Source: Coptis chinensis (Eukaryota; Streptophyta; Magnoliopsida; Ranunculales; Ranunculaceae). Taken from it: a DNA stretch of 64,000 nt. The stretch spans positions 62,001 through 126,000 of the forward strand of contig JADFTS010000051.1 in NCBI GenBank assembly GCA_015680905.1. Direction: 5' to 3'. The notes under the pieces were generated by a model. The model saw nothing but the letters and a program-made list of their open reading frames with translations. It was not told where the DNA came from and searched no databases. Below are positions 48,403 to 61,000 of this stretch, piece after piece; positions within the stretch are counted from its first letter, which is position 1; each line of letters starts with the position of its first letter. The position numbers were made by a program, and so were the translations under genes.

Positions 48403-51400
48403 TTAGTGCAGACTACGCAGGATCCCATGAAGGTATCCACCTGTCATAACGAAGGAAAAAAAAGATACCAAACCTGCTGGAAATATTTTACCAGACTTTT
48501 TGAAGCGAGAACCCATCACTCCCAAAAGAGCCGCAGACAAGCCTGGAGAGTATAAACCAAAATGTAAAATTTAGTATTTATATTCAATAAAAAAAGCCAG
48601 CAGCTTCCAAAAGTTGCAGATAGTAAACACAACATTATTTGGATTATTGAGCAGCTGGTGTCAGGTAGCCACCAACTCTATGTGGCAAACTCATAATACT
48701 AGGAAGAGGATCCAAAAAGATTAGTCTACTACCGAGCAACAAAAAAAAAAGATCAGTCCAATCATCCAATGTATAAAGTCTTGGGTGAACTGTCAGAGAC
48801 TGATCTGATCTCCTAGATGCATTGCACTTAATCTCAAAGATCACAATGGCGCATATTAATCTCATAGAATAACTATCTCATCAAACAACTTATCACGTGA
48901 CAAGCCTTCTCTTATGTGCATCATGATTTTCTTTAGCTAAGCATTGTCGCAAAATATAGGTCTGGGTAAAAACTTATGTCTCTAGCGATTCATATCACTT
49001 CTAAATCAACACGTGGTGATCATATCACAGAAGTATCAAAGTTCTTTCTTAAGGGTTTTGTGAATGTAGTGTAGCTCTATACATTTGTTAAAGCCTTCTA
49101 CAATATGTGCTGTCAAAACCTAATTGAAAGGTAGTGCAAGACATTAAATTCACAGGACCTTATTTTTTGTTACTCAGGAGCATTTGGATGCAAAAGAATG
49201 AAGACATGTATAATTTATGATTTTACAATAGTGCTACAGAATGCACAAGGATAACATTTATGGAGCCATGGCAACGTGGCATTTTAAAATTGTTTCATTT
49301 CTTTATATCATGACTACAAATCGAGATAATAATTTTTGAAATTACAATGGATAATGATCTAGGAGTGGGGATTATGTGTCGAGAAGATGTTCTACAAATC
49401 CAAGATTCAAAGTGAGTAATCATAGATGTTGCAACCCATTTCACAATTTTTTATATTTTTATAATTCTCGACTCCTTGGTTAGATGCTGAAGGCAAGCAC
49501 TACACCTAATCTGACTTCATCAGCTGAACCCGTTTGGGTTGCCTACGTACCCCCTTATCGAGGGATCAAGCTGCACCGTAGTTCTCTTCTCTCTCCACTC
49601 TTTTCTATCTCACTCTTGGATTCTCCACCTCTCTAGACGTCATCTCCTCTGGTTGTCTCCCTATCCTCCTCTCGTTGTCTCCTCATTCCAGCTCCTCTGC
49701 TCTAGATATCTCCTCCTCTCTTCCTCCTCATCTTGGGGCATCATCTCCCTACTCCTCCTCCTCTCTGACCGTCGTCTCCTTTGGCCGTCGTCTCCTCTGG
49801 CCGTCGTCTTCTCCCTTCTCTGCTATAGATATCTCCTCCTCTCTTCTTCCTCATCTCGGGACATCATCTCCCTACTCCTCCTCCTCTCTGGCCGTCGTCT
49901 CCTCCCTTCTCTGCTATAGGTATCTCCTCTCCTCTTCTTCTTCTCATCCGGGACATCATCTCCCTCATCTCTCCTCCTCCTCCCCCCTCGGCTGTTGTCT
50001 CCTTTCTCCTCTTCTCTAGATCTCCTCCTATTCCTCCTCCTCTCGATCGTCTCGTCTCATCATTTCGTCATCTCCTTTGGTCGTCGTCTCTTCCCTTCTT
50101 TACTCTAGATATCTCCTCCTCTCTTCCTCCTCATTTCGGGACATCATCTCCCTACTCCTCTTCTTCCCTAGCTGTCGTCCCCATTATCCTTTTCTCTAGA
50201 TCTCTCATCCTCTTCCTCCTCCTCTCTGGTCGTTGTCTCCATACTCCTCTTCTCTGGATCTTCCCTCCTATTCCTCTTCCCTTTGGCTGCCGTCTCCCTT
50301 CTCCTCTTCTCTAGGTCTCCCCTCCTCTTCCTCCTCTCTCTGGCCAACGTCTCCATACTCCTCTTCTCTAGATCTCCCTCCCTCTTCCTCCTCCCTCTCC
50401 TCGGCCGTCGTCTCCACCTCTGGTTGTCTCCTCCCTCTTCCTCCCCTCAACCTCTCTTTTTTTCTCTATCTGGTGCCTCCTTCCTCCATTTCTTCTTTCT
50501 CTTTCTTTTTCTCTCCTTAAGTTCCATTCTCTTCACTTTTATATCTCCTCCTTAGGTTTACCTCATGGGGCCTAACATGGTCTTGGGCCTATTCTCTAGG
50601 CCCAATACATACAATGGCCCATCTTATGAAAATGGCTACTACAATAGAGCTCTTAGGGTTATTAACCACTCTTACCTACAAAAGTTGGCGTATATATCGT
50701 ATCATTAATTATAACTGCGCAATTTGTTTTGTTGGGTGTAATATTTGTTAGTGCTAGAAATTCCACGAACTCGATGTCTACAGAAGAGATCGAGTCACAA
50801 CTTCCAAGGTACTTATTTTTTAACATGCAGTCGTGCAGCAAGTGCCACCACCAAACAAGCTACTTTTGTAAGACTTTATGGAAGCGGCTATGTACTAATT
50901 GGAAATTTAGTAGTACTTCTCGTCCCCAAGCAAATGGGAAGATAGAAGTTGTCAATCATTTTTTGGGTAATTTGATTAAATGCCATGTGGTGAAAAACCA
51001 AACAGTGGGATCTTATGTTTCTCAAGCGGAATTCACTTACAATACAACTATCAATCGTTCAATTGGAAAATCTCCTTTCCAAATTGTGTATTCTAAGATT
51101 CCTAGTCTGTTCTTGATCTCGTGGTATTATCCAAGATTACAGGTTCCATTGTTGCAGCTAGGGGTGTCCACGGTTTGGTTCGGATCGGTTCCCACTATAA
51201 TTCTGGACCGAATCGTACTCATCGGTTTAGAGAAATTTAAACTGAAACCGAACCGGATCTTAGACAAAATCGATTTAAACCGAACCGGTAAAATGGGTTC
51301 GATTTCGGTTTAAAAACCGTAATAGCCCAAAACAGAAAGCCCAAATGTTTTGTCTAATTAAGTTCAGAATTCTTTAATGCTTGGATCAAAATGTGTAAGC

Positions 51401-54400
51401 CTGAAAAAAAATAAGCCCAATTGTTTAGCTTTTAGGCCCTTTTTTGTAAGGCTCAACATTAAATTTGAATAAGCCCACTACTACATTAGCCAAACTAACA
51501 TCTTTATACAATTTGTATAACACAATGACTGTCTTTTAGTCAATGTGGGACTAATCACTAGCTATTTCTCAGTTCTCACAACAGATGTGCATGTCTCCTT
51601 TTCTGGCTTAACACCATCAACTTAAGCACTTTCACTTTCTTTCTCAACACATCTTTACCCACTCAATAAATGTATTCATGTGATTTCAAATGAATGTTTT
51701 TGGTTTAGATATATTAAATAGATGAGATGTGTTGGAGTTCAACTCACTTCAAGTAGTTTATATGAGTTTTCATGGTTCTAGATTGGTGTTTAAGTGAGTA
51801 TGAATTGTGAAAATCTAATTTGGCTCTATGAGTTTAATCAAAGTACAACATGTGTAGGGGTTTTAACTCAACTCATGAAGTTGAGAATTGAGTGTTCTTA
51901 GGTCAAAATTGGTGTTTGAGTTTGTATCAATTGTGTGAATTTGGTTTGGATAAACATGTGAAATGGTTTAAAGTGTACTTTTATCCAATAAATACAACAT
52001 TTGTAAGAGTTTTAACTCAACTAATGGCTTTCGGAATTGGGTTTTCTTAATTAGATCTAAATTGGTATTTGAATTGGTATCAATTGTACAAATTTAGGTT
52101 AGATCAACATATAAAATGGTTTAGATTGGTCACGGGTCTAATTGGGGTGTTCAAGTGGGTGTAAATTGTATAATATGAGTAATGTGTTCATAAGTTTCTA
52201 GTGTTGCATGGGTACGGGACGGAGTGTCTGGTTTGGACACGGATACGACGATTTGGACACGGCAAGATTTGAGAATTAGGGTCTGTTTTGCTTGTGTCCG
52301 TGTCCAGGACAGGAACGCGATACAGAGGAAATTAGGGCGTACCCATGCGACAGAGGTTCCTACAATATTTGGTTTGGATCTTCATATATACAAGTAATGT
52401 GTAGGGAGGATTTGAACACCATCAGCCTTACCTTTTTTATTTTGGAGCTTAGTTCCACATCCACTAAAACTAAGAACAACTCTGGGTGAACTCTTATTAT
52501 ATAAAGGAGTTGATGAGAGATCTAGACCATAGTTAGCAATTCGGCGAATTATTCTTTAATTCGGACAACGTTTAAAAAGGTCGTATTTCTCAATGATACG
52601 GAATAATTCGTTAATTCGGCAAGAAATCATTAATTCTATAATTATTCGCGAATTATTCGTATTTTCACTATAAGTCTGCTGAGTATGCTGTCAAATTTTC
52701 CGTATTGAATTTTTGCCGCATTATGAATAGCTAACTATGGTCTAGACTAGTACTTAAGTGGTTGGGCTTTACCATGTGTACCAGTCCATTTCAAGTTGGA
52801 TCACATAAATTAGCTATTTCTTCAACAACTAAATAACAAATAATAAAATTTTAAATATATATAATATTAATAAAACAGTTCGGTTCGGTTGTTATCGGTT
52901 AACCGAGGCCAAAAATCGCGAACCGAATCAAAAGTTATAAAAACCAAAAAAACTGGCTGGTTTGGTTCGGTTTGTCGGTTTTGTGTGAACAACCCTAGTT
53001 GCAGCTGATCATATGCCTTACAAAGCTTCTCATTTGAAAGAAGATGTGAAGAAAAAGATTGAAACCTCCAATGTTAAGTACAATAAAAATGCAGACATGC
53101 ATCATCGTTTTCAATCCTTTTGAACAAGGTCATCTTGTTATGATTTATTTGCACAAAGAAAGATTCTCAATAGGAACTTATAACAAGACCATGATGAAGA
53201 AAAATGGCCCTTTTAAAATTCTTCGTAAGTTTATCAACAATGCTTATGTGATAGATCTTCCATCCAAACTCTCAATCTCCAAGACATTCAGTGGGAATTT
53301 TTCTATTTCAAGGTGATGAAAAGATTTCAGTTCCATTGACAAACTCAGGGTTAAGTTTTTATTCAATAAGGGGATTGATGTAGACCATCAAGCTATGATG
53401 TTTCTAGATAAGAAGATAGCAAGAGAAGATAGATTTCCCTTTTTATGTTTCCCGTTTAGTTTATTAGCAAGTCCTATATTATTTGATAGAGTTTCCTATT
53501 TAGTTCAATACCAAGATCTAATGTAGTTTAGTAAATCTATTTAAAGTTCTATTTTGTTTAGGATACTTTACTACTTCATTTCCAAAAACCTATTTTATTA
53601 GAAGTTCTTATTGGCTCATCCATATAAAGAAATTCATTCAATCAATAAATTTTCTCAACATCAAAATTATCAATCTTCTTCTTGGTTATTCAAGAAGACC
53701 ATTATTTTGTTTCAAAAAATGTTAGTTCGAGTAGAAACCACACCAATCCTAGTTAGCAGTTAGCACTAGGCTTTACAATCACATCCGCTTCGTCGCTACC
53801 ATATATTGAGGTAAGTAGCTTTCAGTATGTCTGTGTGTCATATCGGACACAGAATGTGGACTCGTATCCGAACAGGAATATTTTTAAAATATGAGCGGTG
53901 AAACTGTGTACATAAATTTCACTTCAATAAGAATTATTCCAGGAAATGGTATTATTTTTGGGAAAAAGGGTAATAAATAAATAGTTTAAGGTACACAATG
54001 AATTAGAATAAGCAGGCCTCTTACCAAACCCCAGGGATGATGCAAAAGCAGGTCTAATTGGGAGCTGAGTATACACGTAATACAGTATCAAGGCTGATAA
54101 ACCCCCTGCAGCCAATGATTTCTGACTACCACTTTTCACATAACCCATAACTCCACCAACTGCCATATGAGAATAAGAAAGAATACATATAAATTACAGA
54201 GGAAAACGAACCCAGAAGAAATGACATGTAGACTAGAAGGAAAAATAGATTGATTCAGAGCCAAAATAACTTTACTTTCCTGAGTAAAAATAAAAACGAT
54301 AAAGTTGGAATGATTATTTGAATGAAGCAGTTGGGAGCTTAACATGGCACGCTGTTATCCAGTTAGAGAATATTATCTCGTATTCCTTTTTACAATGGTA

Positions 54401-54921
54401 AAATTGGTAGCTGTGCAGACTCCATTTCAAAATAAATACAAGGAGTAGCTCTTCAACCAGGAAGTAAATGAAATAACAAAGCAAATGTTGAAAGGATTAA
54501 AAAGGGAGTAATCAAGGTGTCGGCCACAAAAAATAAACATAGACAGCAGCATAGAAGAAGACAATGACAAGAATAATGGAAAATCAATCAATAATGAATA
54601 CATACCCCCGACAAGAGCAGCGTATCCTAGAGTCAACTTCTGAGACATGGACATCTTATTCTTGTCGTCGTTACTGTTATTATCGTCTCTGTCTCCACCG
54701 CCGCCTCTTTTACCGTTTACAGAACCACCGCCGCCACCTCCATCGCCGCCAGCCCTAGCGGAGATCCGATTTGTATGAGTAGTAGTAGTAGTAGTAAGAT
54801 GGATGAATCGTCTGGTCTTGAAAGAGATTGATGCTGATCCTCCTCCTCCTCCGCACCGCCTACTACTAGTGCCACCCCAAATGGCACCGACGTTGTTGGC
54901 CAACAGACTAGACGACCCCAT
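48403..54921 (-). CDS. FAX: Plastid FATTY ACID EXPORT (TMEM14) family protein
   Basis: Three exons: 54606-54921 (ATG 54921), 54025-54159 and 48403-48542 (TAA at 48403-48405), giving 196 residues with closed phases. FAX proteins are TMEM14-fold membrane proteins of plastid envelopes involved in fatty-acid export. Residues 1 to about 85 are rich in Ser/Thr/Gly, basic, and contain runs of T and G, consistent with a chloroplast transit peptide. The TMEM14 domain follows: SQKLTLGYAALVG, GGVMGYVKSGSQKSLAAGG, LYYVYTQLPIRPAFASSLGF, AALLGVMGSRFKKSGKIFPA and FVMTGGYLHGILRSLH, with about four membrane segments. Which FAX paralogue it is cannot be settled. Intron 2 is 5482 bp and full of transposons, while intron 1 is only 446 bp. 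Confidence 0.9.
49575..50530. repeat. Pyrimidine-rich minisatellite in FAX intron 2
   Basis: Nearly 1 kb of C/T-dominated sequence on the plus strand, built from repeats of blocks such as ATATCTCCTCCTCTCTTCC, GGGACATCATCTCCCTACTCC and GGCCGTCGTCTCCTC. A period near 90-120 bp is visible at 49700-49925, decaying into shorter CTCCTCTTC units up to 50530. Long frames on both strands are an effect of the composition (Ser/Leu on plus, Glu/Arg on minus), not genes. In the FAX transcript this is a long purine-rich intronic stretch. Confidence 0.85.
52206..52348. mobile_element. Small MITE with GCATGGGTACG termini
   Basis: 143 bp: the left end GCATGGGTACGGGACGG and right end GGGCGTACCCATGC are inverted over 11 or more bases. 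The interior contains TTGGACACGG and GTGTCCGTGTCC, relating it to the GGACACGG repeat family elsewhere in the window. The target duplication is not clear. Nested in the hAT element 51159-52997. Confidence 0.55.
52528..52739. mobile_element. hAT MITE with CATAGTTAGC termini
   Basis: 212 bp between CATAGTTAGCAATTC and, as complement, CATAGTTAGCTATTC. Flanks ATCTAGAC (52520-52527) and GTCTAGAC (52740-52747) make an 8-bp duplication with one mismatch, as for hAT elements. The interior is filled with AATTCGGC / GCGAATTATTCG variants. It sits inside the hAT element 51159-52997, so it inserted later. Confidence 0.7.
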
Positions 54922-55840
54922 TTCCTTTTGAGACAGACTTGGGTTTAACTAGGGAGGAATGGAGGAATGGCCTCGGAGACTCTAGAGTAGGGGTGTAAAA
55001 AAAAATAATAATAAATAAAACAGACAGAGGCCGTCAAGCCCATGGGCTAATAAGCCCCCAGATTTAAGGGAAGGGGAAGGGCTTAGGTTTTGAACCATGA
55101 GAGCGACCTCTGCCTACCTCTAAGGCCCGCATCCCTCACAATTTTTATATGTATATATATTAGTATACTGCTAAGCAGTGGGAGGGTGTGTATGGAGCGG
55201 AGAGGAGAGGGAGAGTGCGTGGAGAGGAAGAGAGAGAGGAACGAAGAGAAATAACATAAAAGATGAGGACAGACAGACAAAAACCAACCAACTTGGTTTT
55301 TGTCCGCATAACTCCCCTTCTGCCAAGATCGTTCGCTCCGCTCACTCGAATATGTTATAAAATACTTACTAGAAAATCTATTATTTAAACGACAATTATT
55401 TTTGGGTTTTCATAAAGACACCACTTATTTTACCAATGGCTGCCCACACCCAAAACAAAACCACATGGATCCTAAGACCAACCAAATGGGCACTATTTGA
55501 AAATTGATTAGTTTGGTTTTATTTTACGTTCCATTGAATTAATGTGTATTTTATTTTCAATGTTAACAAAATTCAAAATTTTAATCATCTTCCATAAAAG
55601 TGAACGAATAGGGGAATATTCAAATGCATGATTGAATGATTTTATTAAAAAATTTGTTTTGATTTCAATTGTAATAATGTAGATAAAATATTATGGGTTT
55701 GATTCTCATCTCTTCCACCATCTCTATATCTCAATTTATAAATATATAAAAATAAGTTTTATATTATTAGTTTAAATTGATATACACATTCAAAAGTATA
55801 ATAAAAAAAATTAAAACTACTAAAAAAAATTAAGTAAATT
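54922..55840. other. FAX 5' flank and intergenic sequence
   Basis: The minus-strand side of 54922-55250 is pyrimidine-rich (55170-55245) and probably holds the FAX 5' UTR and promoter. No other gene is seen to 55840. Confidence 0.4.
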
Positions 55841-55854
55841 AGTGGTGTATAATT

Positions 55855-56190
55855 TGATTGGGCCCGGCCCGGCCCTCAGTTGGCCCTCAAAATTGAGGGC
55901 CGAGGGGATGGTAATGACTTATTTATGTCCTGGCCATACTCAACCCGGCCCTCAACACACAATAGGAGCGGGTTGACTTGGGACTCAGTCATGAGGACTT
56001 TTATGGTTTGAGGGCTGGGCTAGCCCATCCCAGCTCTCAAAATTACACGTTCAAGTCCCCAAAAGTTGGCCCTCACAAATTTAAGGGGCGGGTTGGCCTG
56101 ACCCTCATGCCTATAAGGGCGGGCTAGAGCTTAGGTTATGAAGCATGAGCTCGGCCCTCATTAAGCCCTCACCAGCCCTCAATTGGGCCT
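55855..56190. repeat. GGCCC-rich degenerate repeats, left block
   Basis: Repeated GGGCCCGGCCC, GGCCCTCA and TTGAGGGC motifs in both orientations, far more GC-rich than the surroundings. A second, related block (GGGCTCGACCCGAC, CGACCCGGCCCTCAATAC) lies at 57345-57475 beyond the foldback element. Both may be halves of one hAT-like element (TAGTGGTG.. at about 55842 and ..CACCCTA at about 57470) split by that insertion. No matching 8-bp duplication was found. Confidence 0.45.
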
Positions 56191-56419
56191 CATACATTTT
56201 TTTGTTATTTTACATTATATTTATGTATTATACTCTAATTATCTAAGTTATATAAAAAAACAAATTACTAAATTAGTTTTTAATAGGAATAGATTAGAAC
56301 ATAACATAACATATGCATTTTTTGTAATTGATTTAATAATAGTATATAAGTCATACATAAAAGCAAATCCAACCTAACAATATAGTCAAGTATGAAAAAT
56401 GTAGATGTTTTAAGAAGGT

Positions 56420-57165
56420 ATTTGTTATTGACGGACCCCATATTGTGTTGGGCAGACAAAAAAAAAAAACAATTATTACAAGTGTGTCATTGGTCCCAAA
56501 AAGTTAAAAAAAAACAATTATTACAAGTGTGTCATTGGTCTAAAAAGTTTAATTTGAAAACCACAGGCTTAAATGACCCGGTTAAGTCGTTCATTGTGCA
56601 AACCCAACGATATAGCCACACCGTTGGAGACTTAGTCCAAACGATGTGGCCATACCGTTTGGGACTTAATCCAAACGATGTGCCCACACTGGTCAAAAGG
56701 CCAATAAACAAAACTTTATATTTTTTCAAAATTAAAATCCCAAACGGTGTGGTCATACCGTTTGGACTAAGTCTCCAACGATATGGCCGCACCGTTTGGA
56801 CTAAGTCCCCAACGATATGGCTATACCGTTTGGGATTTGAATTTTGAAAAAATATAAAGTTATTTTTTTGGCTTTTGACCGGTGTGGCCACATCGTTTGG
56901 ACTACTACACCGTTTGGGACTTAGTTCAAACGGTGTGGCTATATCGTTGGAGACTTAGTTCAAACGGTGTGGCCATATCGTTACGTTTGCACAATGAACG
57001 ATCTAGTCAGGTCGTTTAAGCTTTGAGTTTTCGAATTTAATTTTTTGGGACCAATGACACACTTGTAATAATTTTTTTTTTTTTTGACTTTTTGAGACCA
57101 ATGACACACTTGTATTTTTTTTTTTTTTGGGGTCTGCCCAACACAATATGGGGTCGTCAGTAATA
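56420..57165. mobile_element. Foldback element with palindromic subrepeats
   Basis: Outer arms are inverted over roughly 170-190 bp: the left starts GACGGACCCCATATTGTGTT at about 56430 and the right ends CAATATGGGGTCGTC at about 57160. Each arm has two copies of ACAAGTGTGTCATTGGTC beside homopolymer runs. The core holds about ten copies of a 20-22 bp near-palindrome of the form AACGGTGTGGCCATACCGTT, many joined by GGACTTAGTCC. No transposase is encoded. Long inverted arms suggest a Mutator-like or foldback DNA transposon. The exact ends and target duplication are uncertain. Confidence 0.65.
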
Positions 57166-57475
57166 AGACTCTTTAACAATACTATCTCTTCTACCGTATC
57201 TATCTATTTTTATTTTATTTTATTTTTTTCTAAAGACATAAGAACCAGTTTTGTATACTTAGTTAAAATTGATATACATAATCAAAGTATGATAAAAATC
57301 AATAAAAAATCAAAAAAAAAAGTAAACTAATAAAGTATAATTAGACTGGGCTCGACCCGACTTTTATTTGGCCATAAAAAATTAGGGTCGAGGGGCTTGA
57401 GTTTTCATGCTTGACCACACTCGACCCGGCCCTCAATACAAAATAGCCCGCCCGACCCTTTTATCACCCTAGCTG

Positions 57476-58079
57476 GGCCCTGGAAGTCTTAATTGACCCG
57501 AATTAGAGCGGGTCGTGTCTAAAACTGTCAGCCACTCACGGACTCACCAGTCACCACTCCTAGAGACTTGATGGTCCAGACCCGGCTCTGTAAATGGCCT
57601 GGTCCAGAGGAAATTAGTCAATTGTTGCAGAGTCCAGATCTTGTTATTTATTTTTTGTTCTCTGTGAAAGCTCTCTCGATCAATTGACGTCAGCCAGGTA
57701 GCTTTGTTTAGTCGAATGAATTTTCCAAGTTATTATTATTAGATCGTAACTTTTTGGATCCATTTTACCAGAGACGGAGCAGGAATCTGAACTCTTGTAG
57801 GGGCAGTAGTTCAAACTTTCGATTTTTATTTTGAGGGACATGTAGATTCAAACATTTCTTACAACATTTTTAACTAATTCTACCATATAATAATTGATTT
57901 TACAAAATTTTGGGTGGCAGATCCATCACTGCCTTTTTTTTAAAAAATTTATTTTCAAATTCAGTTGACCTGATCTGGTTTTGCCACCTTATTAAACTCA
58001 TTTTTTGTTTATATATTTATTTTCCCTCAAAGTGAGCAACAAGTTACAGAAGAAGAGGGCGTTTTCCCATTCATTACCC
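57476..58079. promoter_or_regulatory. Upstream region of the BIG5-like gene
   Basis: Non-coding. It should hold the promoter and 5' leader. No unambiguous TATA element is seen at a fixed distance from the ATG at 58080. A short repeat-like stretch around 57770-57925 is AT-rich. Confidence 0.3.
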
Positions 58080-61000
58080 ATGGCTGGTGCAGCGGGCGGT
58101 TTCCTCACCCGCGCCCTTGAATCCATGTTGAAGGAGTGCTCCCCTAAAAAGTATGCCGATCTTCAAAAGGCCATCCACACCTATTTAGGTTGGTATTCAT
58201 TTATTATTTATGTCTACTTATTTAATATTCCTTATTTCTTTATTACATCATATCATATCATATTTTTGCGTTTGTCTTGCAGACAGTACCAAGGAAACCA
58301 CTTCAACCGACACGAATCAAGCAGCATCTTCACCTGGAAATGCGAGGTACGTACATTCTTACCAATATTTTTTTTTAAACCTTCTCTGTTTATATTTAAA
58401 TTAACTGGTAATTTGTCTTCTGCAATTTCTGCTTCACTTAGTTCATCCGATGAACCCCCCGTCCCAAATACAGATGGGTCACACTCAATCCCAGATACTA
58501 CCCAAGGGACTGATGCTGCTAAACCAGTGGAAAGTGCTGGAGCTATTACAACTGCTTTAGCTAGTGCTGGACACACATTACAAGGGGATCAGGTGGAGCT
58601 TGTCTTACACCCACTTAGACTTGCATTTGAAACCAAGAATTTAAAACTCCTGGAGCCTGCCCTTGATTGTCTTCACGTACGTTCTTCATCTCTTTCAATC
58701 TGTAACTTGGACTTTGTGTCATTCTTTCTTTCTGTAAATCTTTTGGCTACCTTAGTCTGATGCAGTTACTGAATGAATGTATCTACAGAAACTCATTGCT
58801 TATGATCATTTAGAAGGTGATCCTGGACTGGATGGTGCTAAAAATGCTTCACTATTTACGGACATTCTGAACATGGTTTGTGGTTGTGTTGATAATTCTT
58901 CGTCAGATAGGTACGTTCAAGATTTCCCACCAACTTTCACAACATTTCTAGCTTGTACATGCTTCTTACTTTTGCTGACTGAATTTGTATTTGCAGTACA
59001 ATTTTACAAGTGCTGAAGGTTCTTCTTACTGCTGTAGCATCACACAAGTTCAGAGGTATATTCGAGGGGTTGAACGAGAAGTTGCTTTCATTTTTTGTTA
59101 ATTTTGGAAAATTTAACTCGTGTCTTGTACATTCTAACTATTAACACAGTCATTGTGATTGTGTGTTTCATTTTAAAAACTTCATTAAGCATTGCTGAAA
59201 TTACAATCACGGAAAATATGTCGTATACTTCCCACATATTTTCCACATATGATGTATCTATTAGGCCAGATTTTTGCCTCTTCTGTTTCGTATCCATAGT
59301 AAGAGTTCTACCCAACAACAGGGTCCATATGAAGAAGTTGATTTCAGAAGTGAATTCTGGTTTTACTGAGACAACAAATACAGATTCAGTTGCAAACTTG
59401 CAATTGAAGCCAAAGCTTGCCTGTGATATTGGCCACCTTTATGGGAAAATTGTAAAGCTTTGTAACTAATGTTCTTTCTTGTTACCTCGAGTGACCCCTT
59501 CTCTCTCAATTTTGGTTAGCCTTTTGCCTTTTGCCTGATGGGATGTCAAATGATAAGTTGGCCAAACATTCGAACCTAGTTGGGTACCTCAGGTCCATGC
59601 TGGTGCGTCCCCCATGGTTTGTTGTTATCCTTGAAACCATAACTTGTGGATCACCCAAATAAACAAAAAGAAAAGATGAAAATAAGGCTTAATAGTTCTT
59701 TTGGTGATGGATACACGTTCTTGCGAAGGGGATTTTCCTTGTTGTCCTACAGACCTTGAAATGACTGCTTCTTTCTCGCAAACCCCACCGCCCAAGTAAC
59801 TCTTCCTAGAAAAAGTCTTGCCATTCTTTCATATTTGAATTATCGGGATTCTGAGGTAAAAAACTGACTGACTATTTCAATTCAGTACACGGGGAGCCTT
59901 TACTAGGAGTAATCAGAGTATGCTATAATATTGCCCTTAACAGGTATCCACTATGTCTTTTACATGGTTTATTTTCTTCAGACTTAAAAGATAGAAATTC
60001 TGACTTGTATTTGGGGATTAAATATGTAGCAAAAGTCCTATAAATCAGGCAACAGCGAAGGCCATGCTGACCCAAATGATCAGCATTGTGTTCAGGCGAA
60101 TGGAATCGGATCAGGTATGAAATCTATATTTCTCCATTCAAGGTAGATTCTGGAATAAGTCAAACCTTGTGTTTGACATACCTAGCTCCACAAAATATGT
60201 TATATCTTGCAAATTAAGCTTGATCGTCTTGCCAATTCAATTGAAATCAGGTATAATGGAGTGCATACATTTAAAGTTGCACTCTTGAACCTTTATACAA
60301 CAGTGTAATTTTGTCCAACTTTTCTGGTGTTTTTTTCATCAAAGGTTCCTTAACTTTTCCCGTTAGTGTGGTTGCCTAAGTAACAATTTTAAAGTGGTCA
60401 TGCATGGAGTTTGTAAATTCGGCTGCCAGCATATCTGCAAATAGCAAGTTTTATTTCTTTAGCACTCTGTCAGGTGGCATGTGTGATTCTTTTTTTTCGT
60501 GTCTTTTTTTCAATTCGAAATTAAAGCACTTGAGTGCTGTAATTTGCGGGTGAAGAGAACACTGCATGTCTAGTTATGTTCATAGTGGACTGTGTATTTG
60601 GTCATTCTGGAAGCTCCCCATCATATGTTCACATAAAAGTTTGCAATTAGCCAGATCTGTCCTGCATGTGGGAAAAAGCACCCGCCTTTACAGAGAAGGG
60701 GTCTGTATCACTTGATAACTTTTTTCTAGTAAATAATGAACAGGGGTAGTTTGTAATTCTATTTATGGCATTAGGTCAACTCATGGTAACAGTTAGTATG
60801 TAATCAATAACAATACGAAGATACACTCTACTTGGAGCTGACAGTATATAGAGTCTCCCGTGTTATGTAAGTAAGGCGGAAACTGTGGGTCCTGGTGTGA
60901 TCAAGTTATATTGAGTCTGTGCCCATATAGAGCCTTACTCTGTTGGGTTGAATTCAGCCAAATTAATGTGGTTGATTGCAATTTGACGGAGCTGGATACA

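Larger units (their letters stand above)
51159..52997. mobile_element. Non-autonomous hAT element nested in gypsy
   Basis: 1839 bp with termini TAGGGGTGTCCACGGTTTGG (left) and AACCCTA (right, complement TAGGGTT), flanked by the perfect 8-bp duplication GTTGCAGC (51151-51158, 52998-53005). Near both ends are reiterated CGGTTTGGTTCGGTT / AACCGAACCG motifs, typical subterminal repeats. There is no transposase; the interior is AT-rich with several diverged repeats of a TTTTAACTCAACT-containing unit (51860-52080). It carries two smaller MITEs. Confidence 0.8.
50729..53373 (+). mobile_element. Ty3/gypsy pol fragment, interrupted
   Basis: Left part 50729-51158: integrase core end, with STSRPQANGKIEVVNHFLGN followed by EFTYNTTINRSIGKSPFQIV. 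Right part 52998-53340: DHMPYKASHLKEDV, then VMIYLHKERFSIGTYNKT, GPFKILRKFINNAYVIDLP and SISKTFSG, the integrase C-terminal region of gypsy elements. An hAT element (51159-52997) separates them. The reading frame is shifted and stopped in several places. The stretch AATAAGGGGAT followed by TGATGTAG near 53366-53381 may be the polypurine tract and the start of a 3' LTR reaching to about 53785. No 5' LTR, gag or RT is seen. Confidence 0.75.

Noticed and set aside
49539-50555. Several long frames (Ser/Leu-rich on plus, Glu/Arg-rich on minus)
   Set aside because: They follow from the C/T-biased minisatellite composition; no domain, and all frames are equally open.
54564-54758. Plus-strand frame overlapping FAX exon 1
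   Set aside because: Antisense shadow of the transit-peptide exon.
56392-56891. 151- and 119-codon frames on both strands
   Set aside because: Produced by the palindromic foldback repeats; the two strands encode near-identical artefacts.
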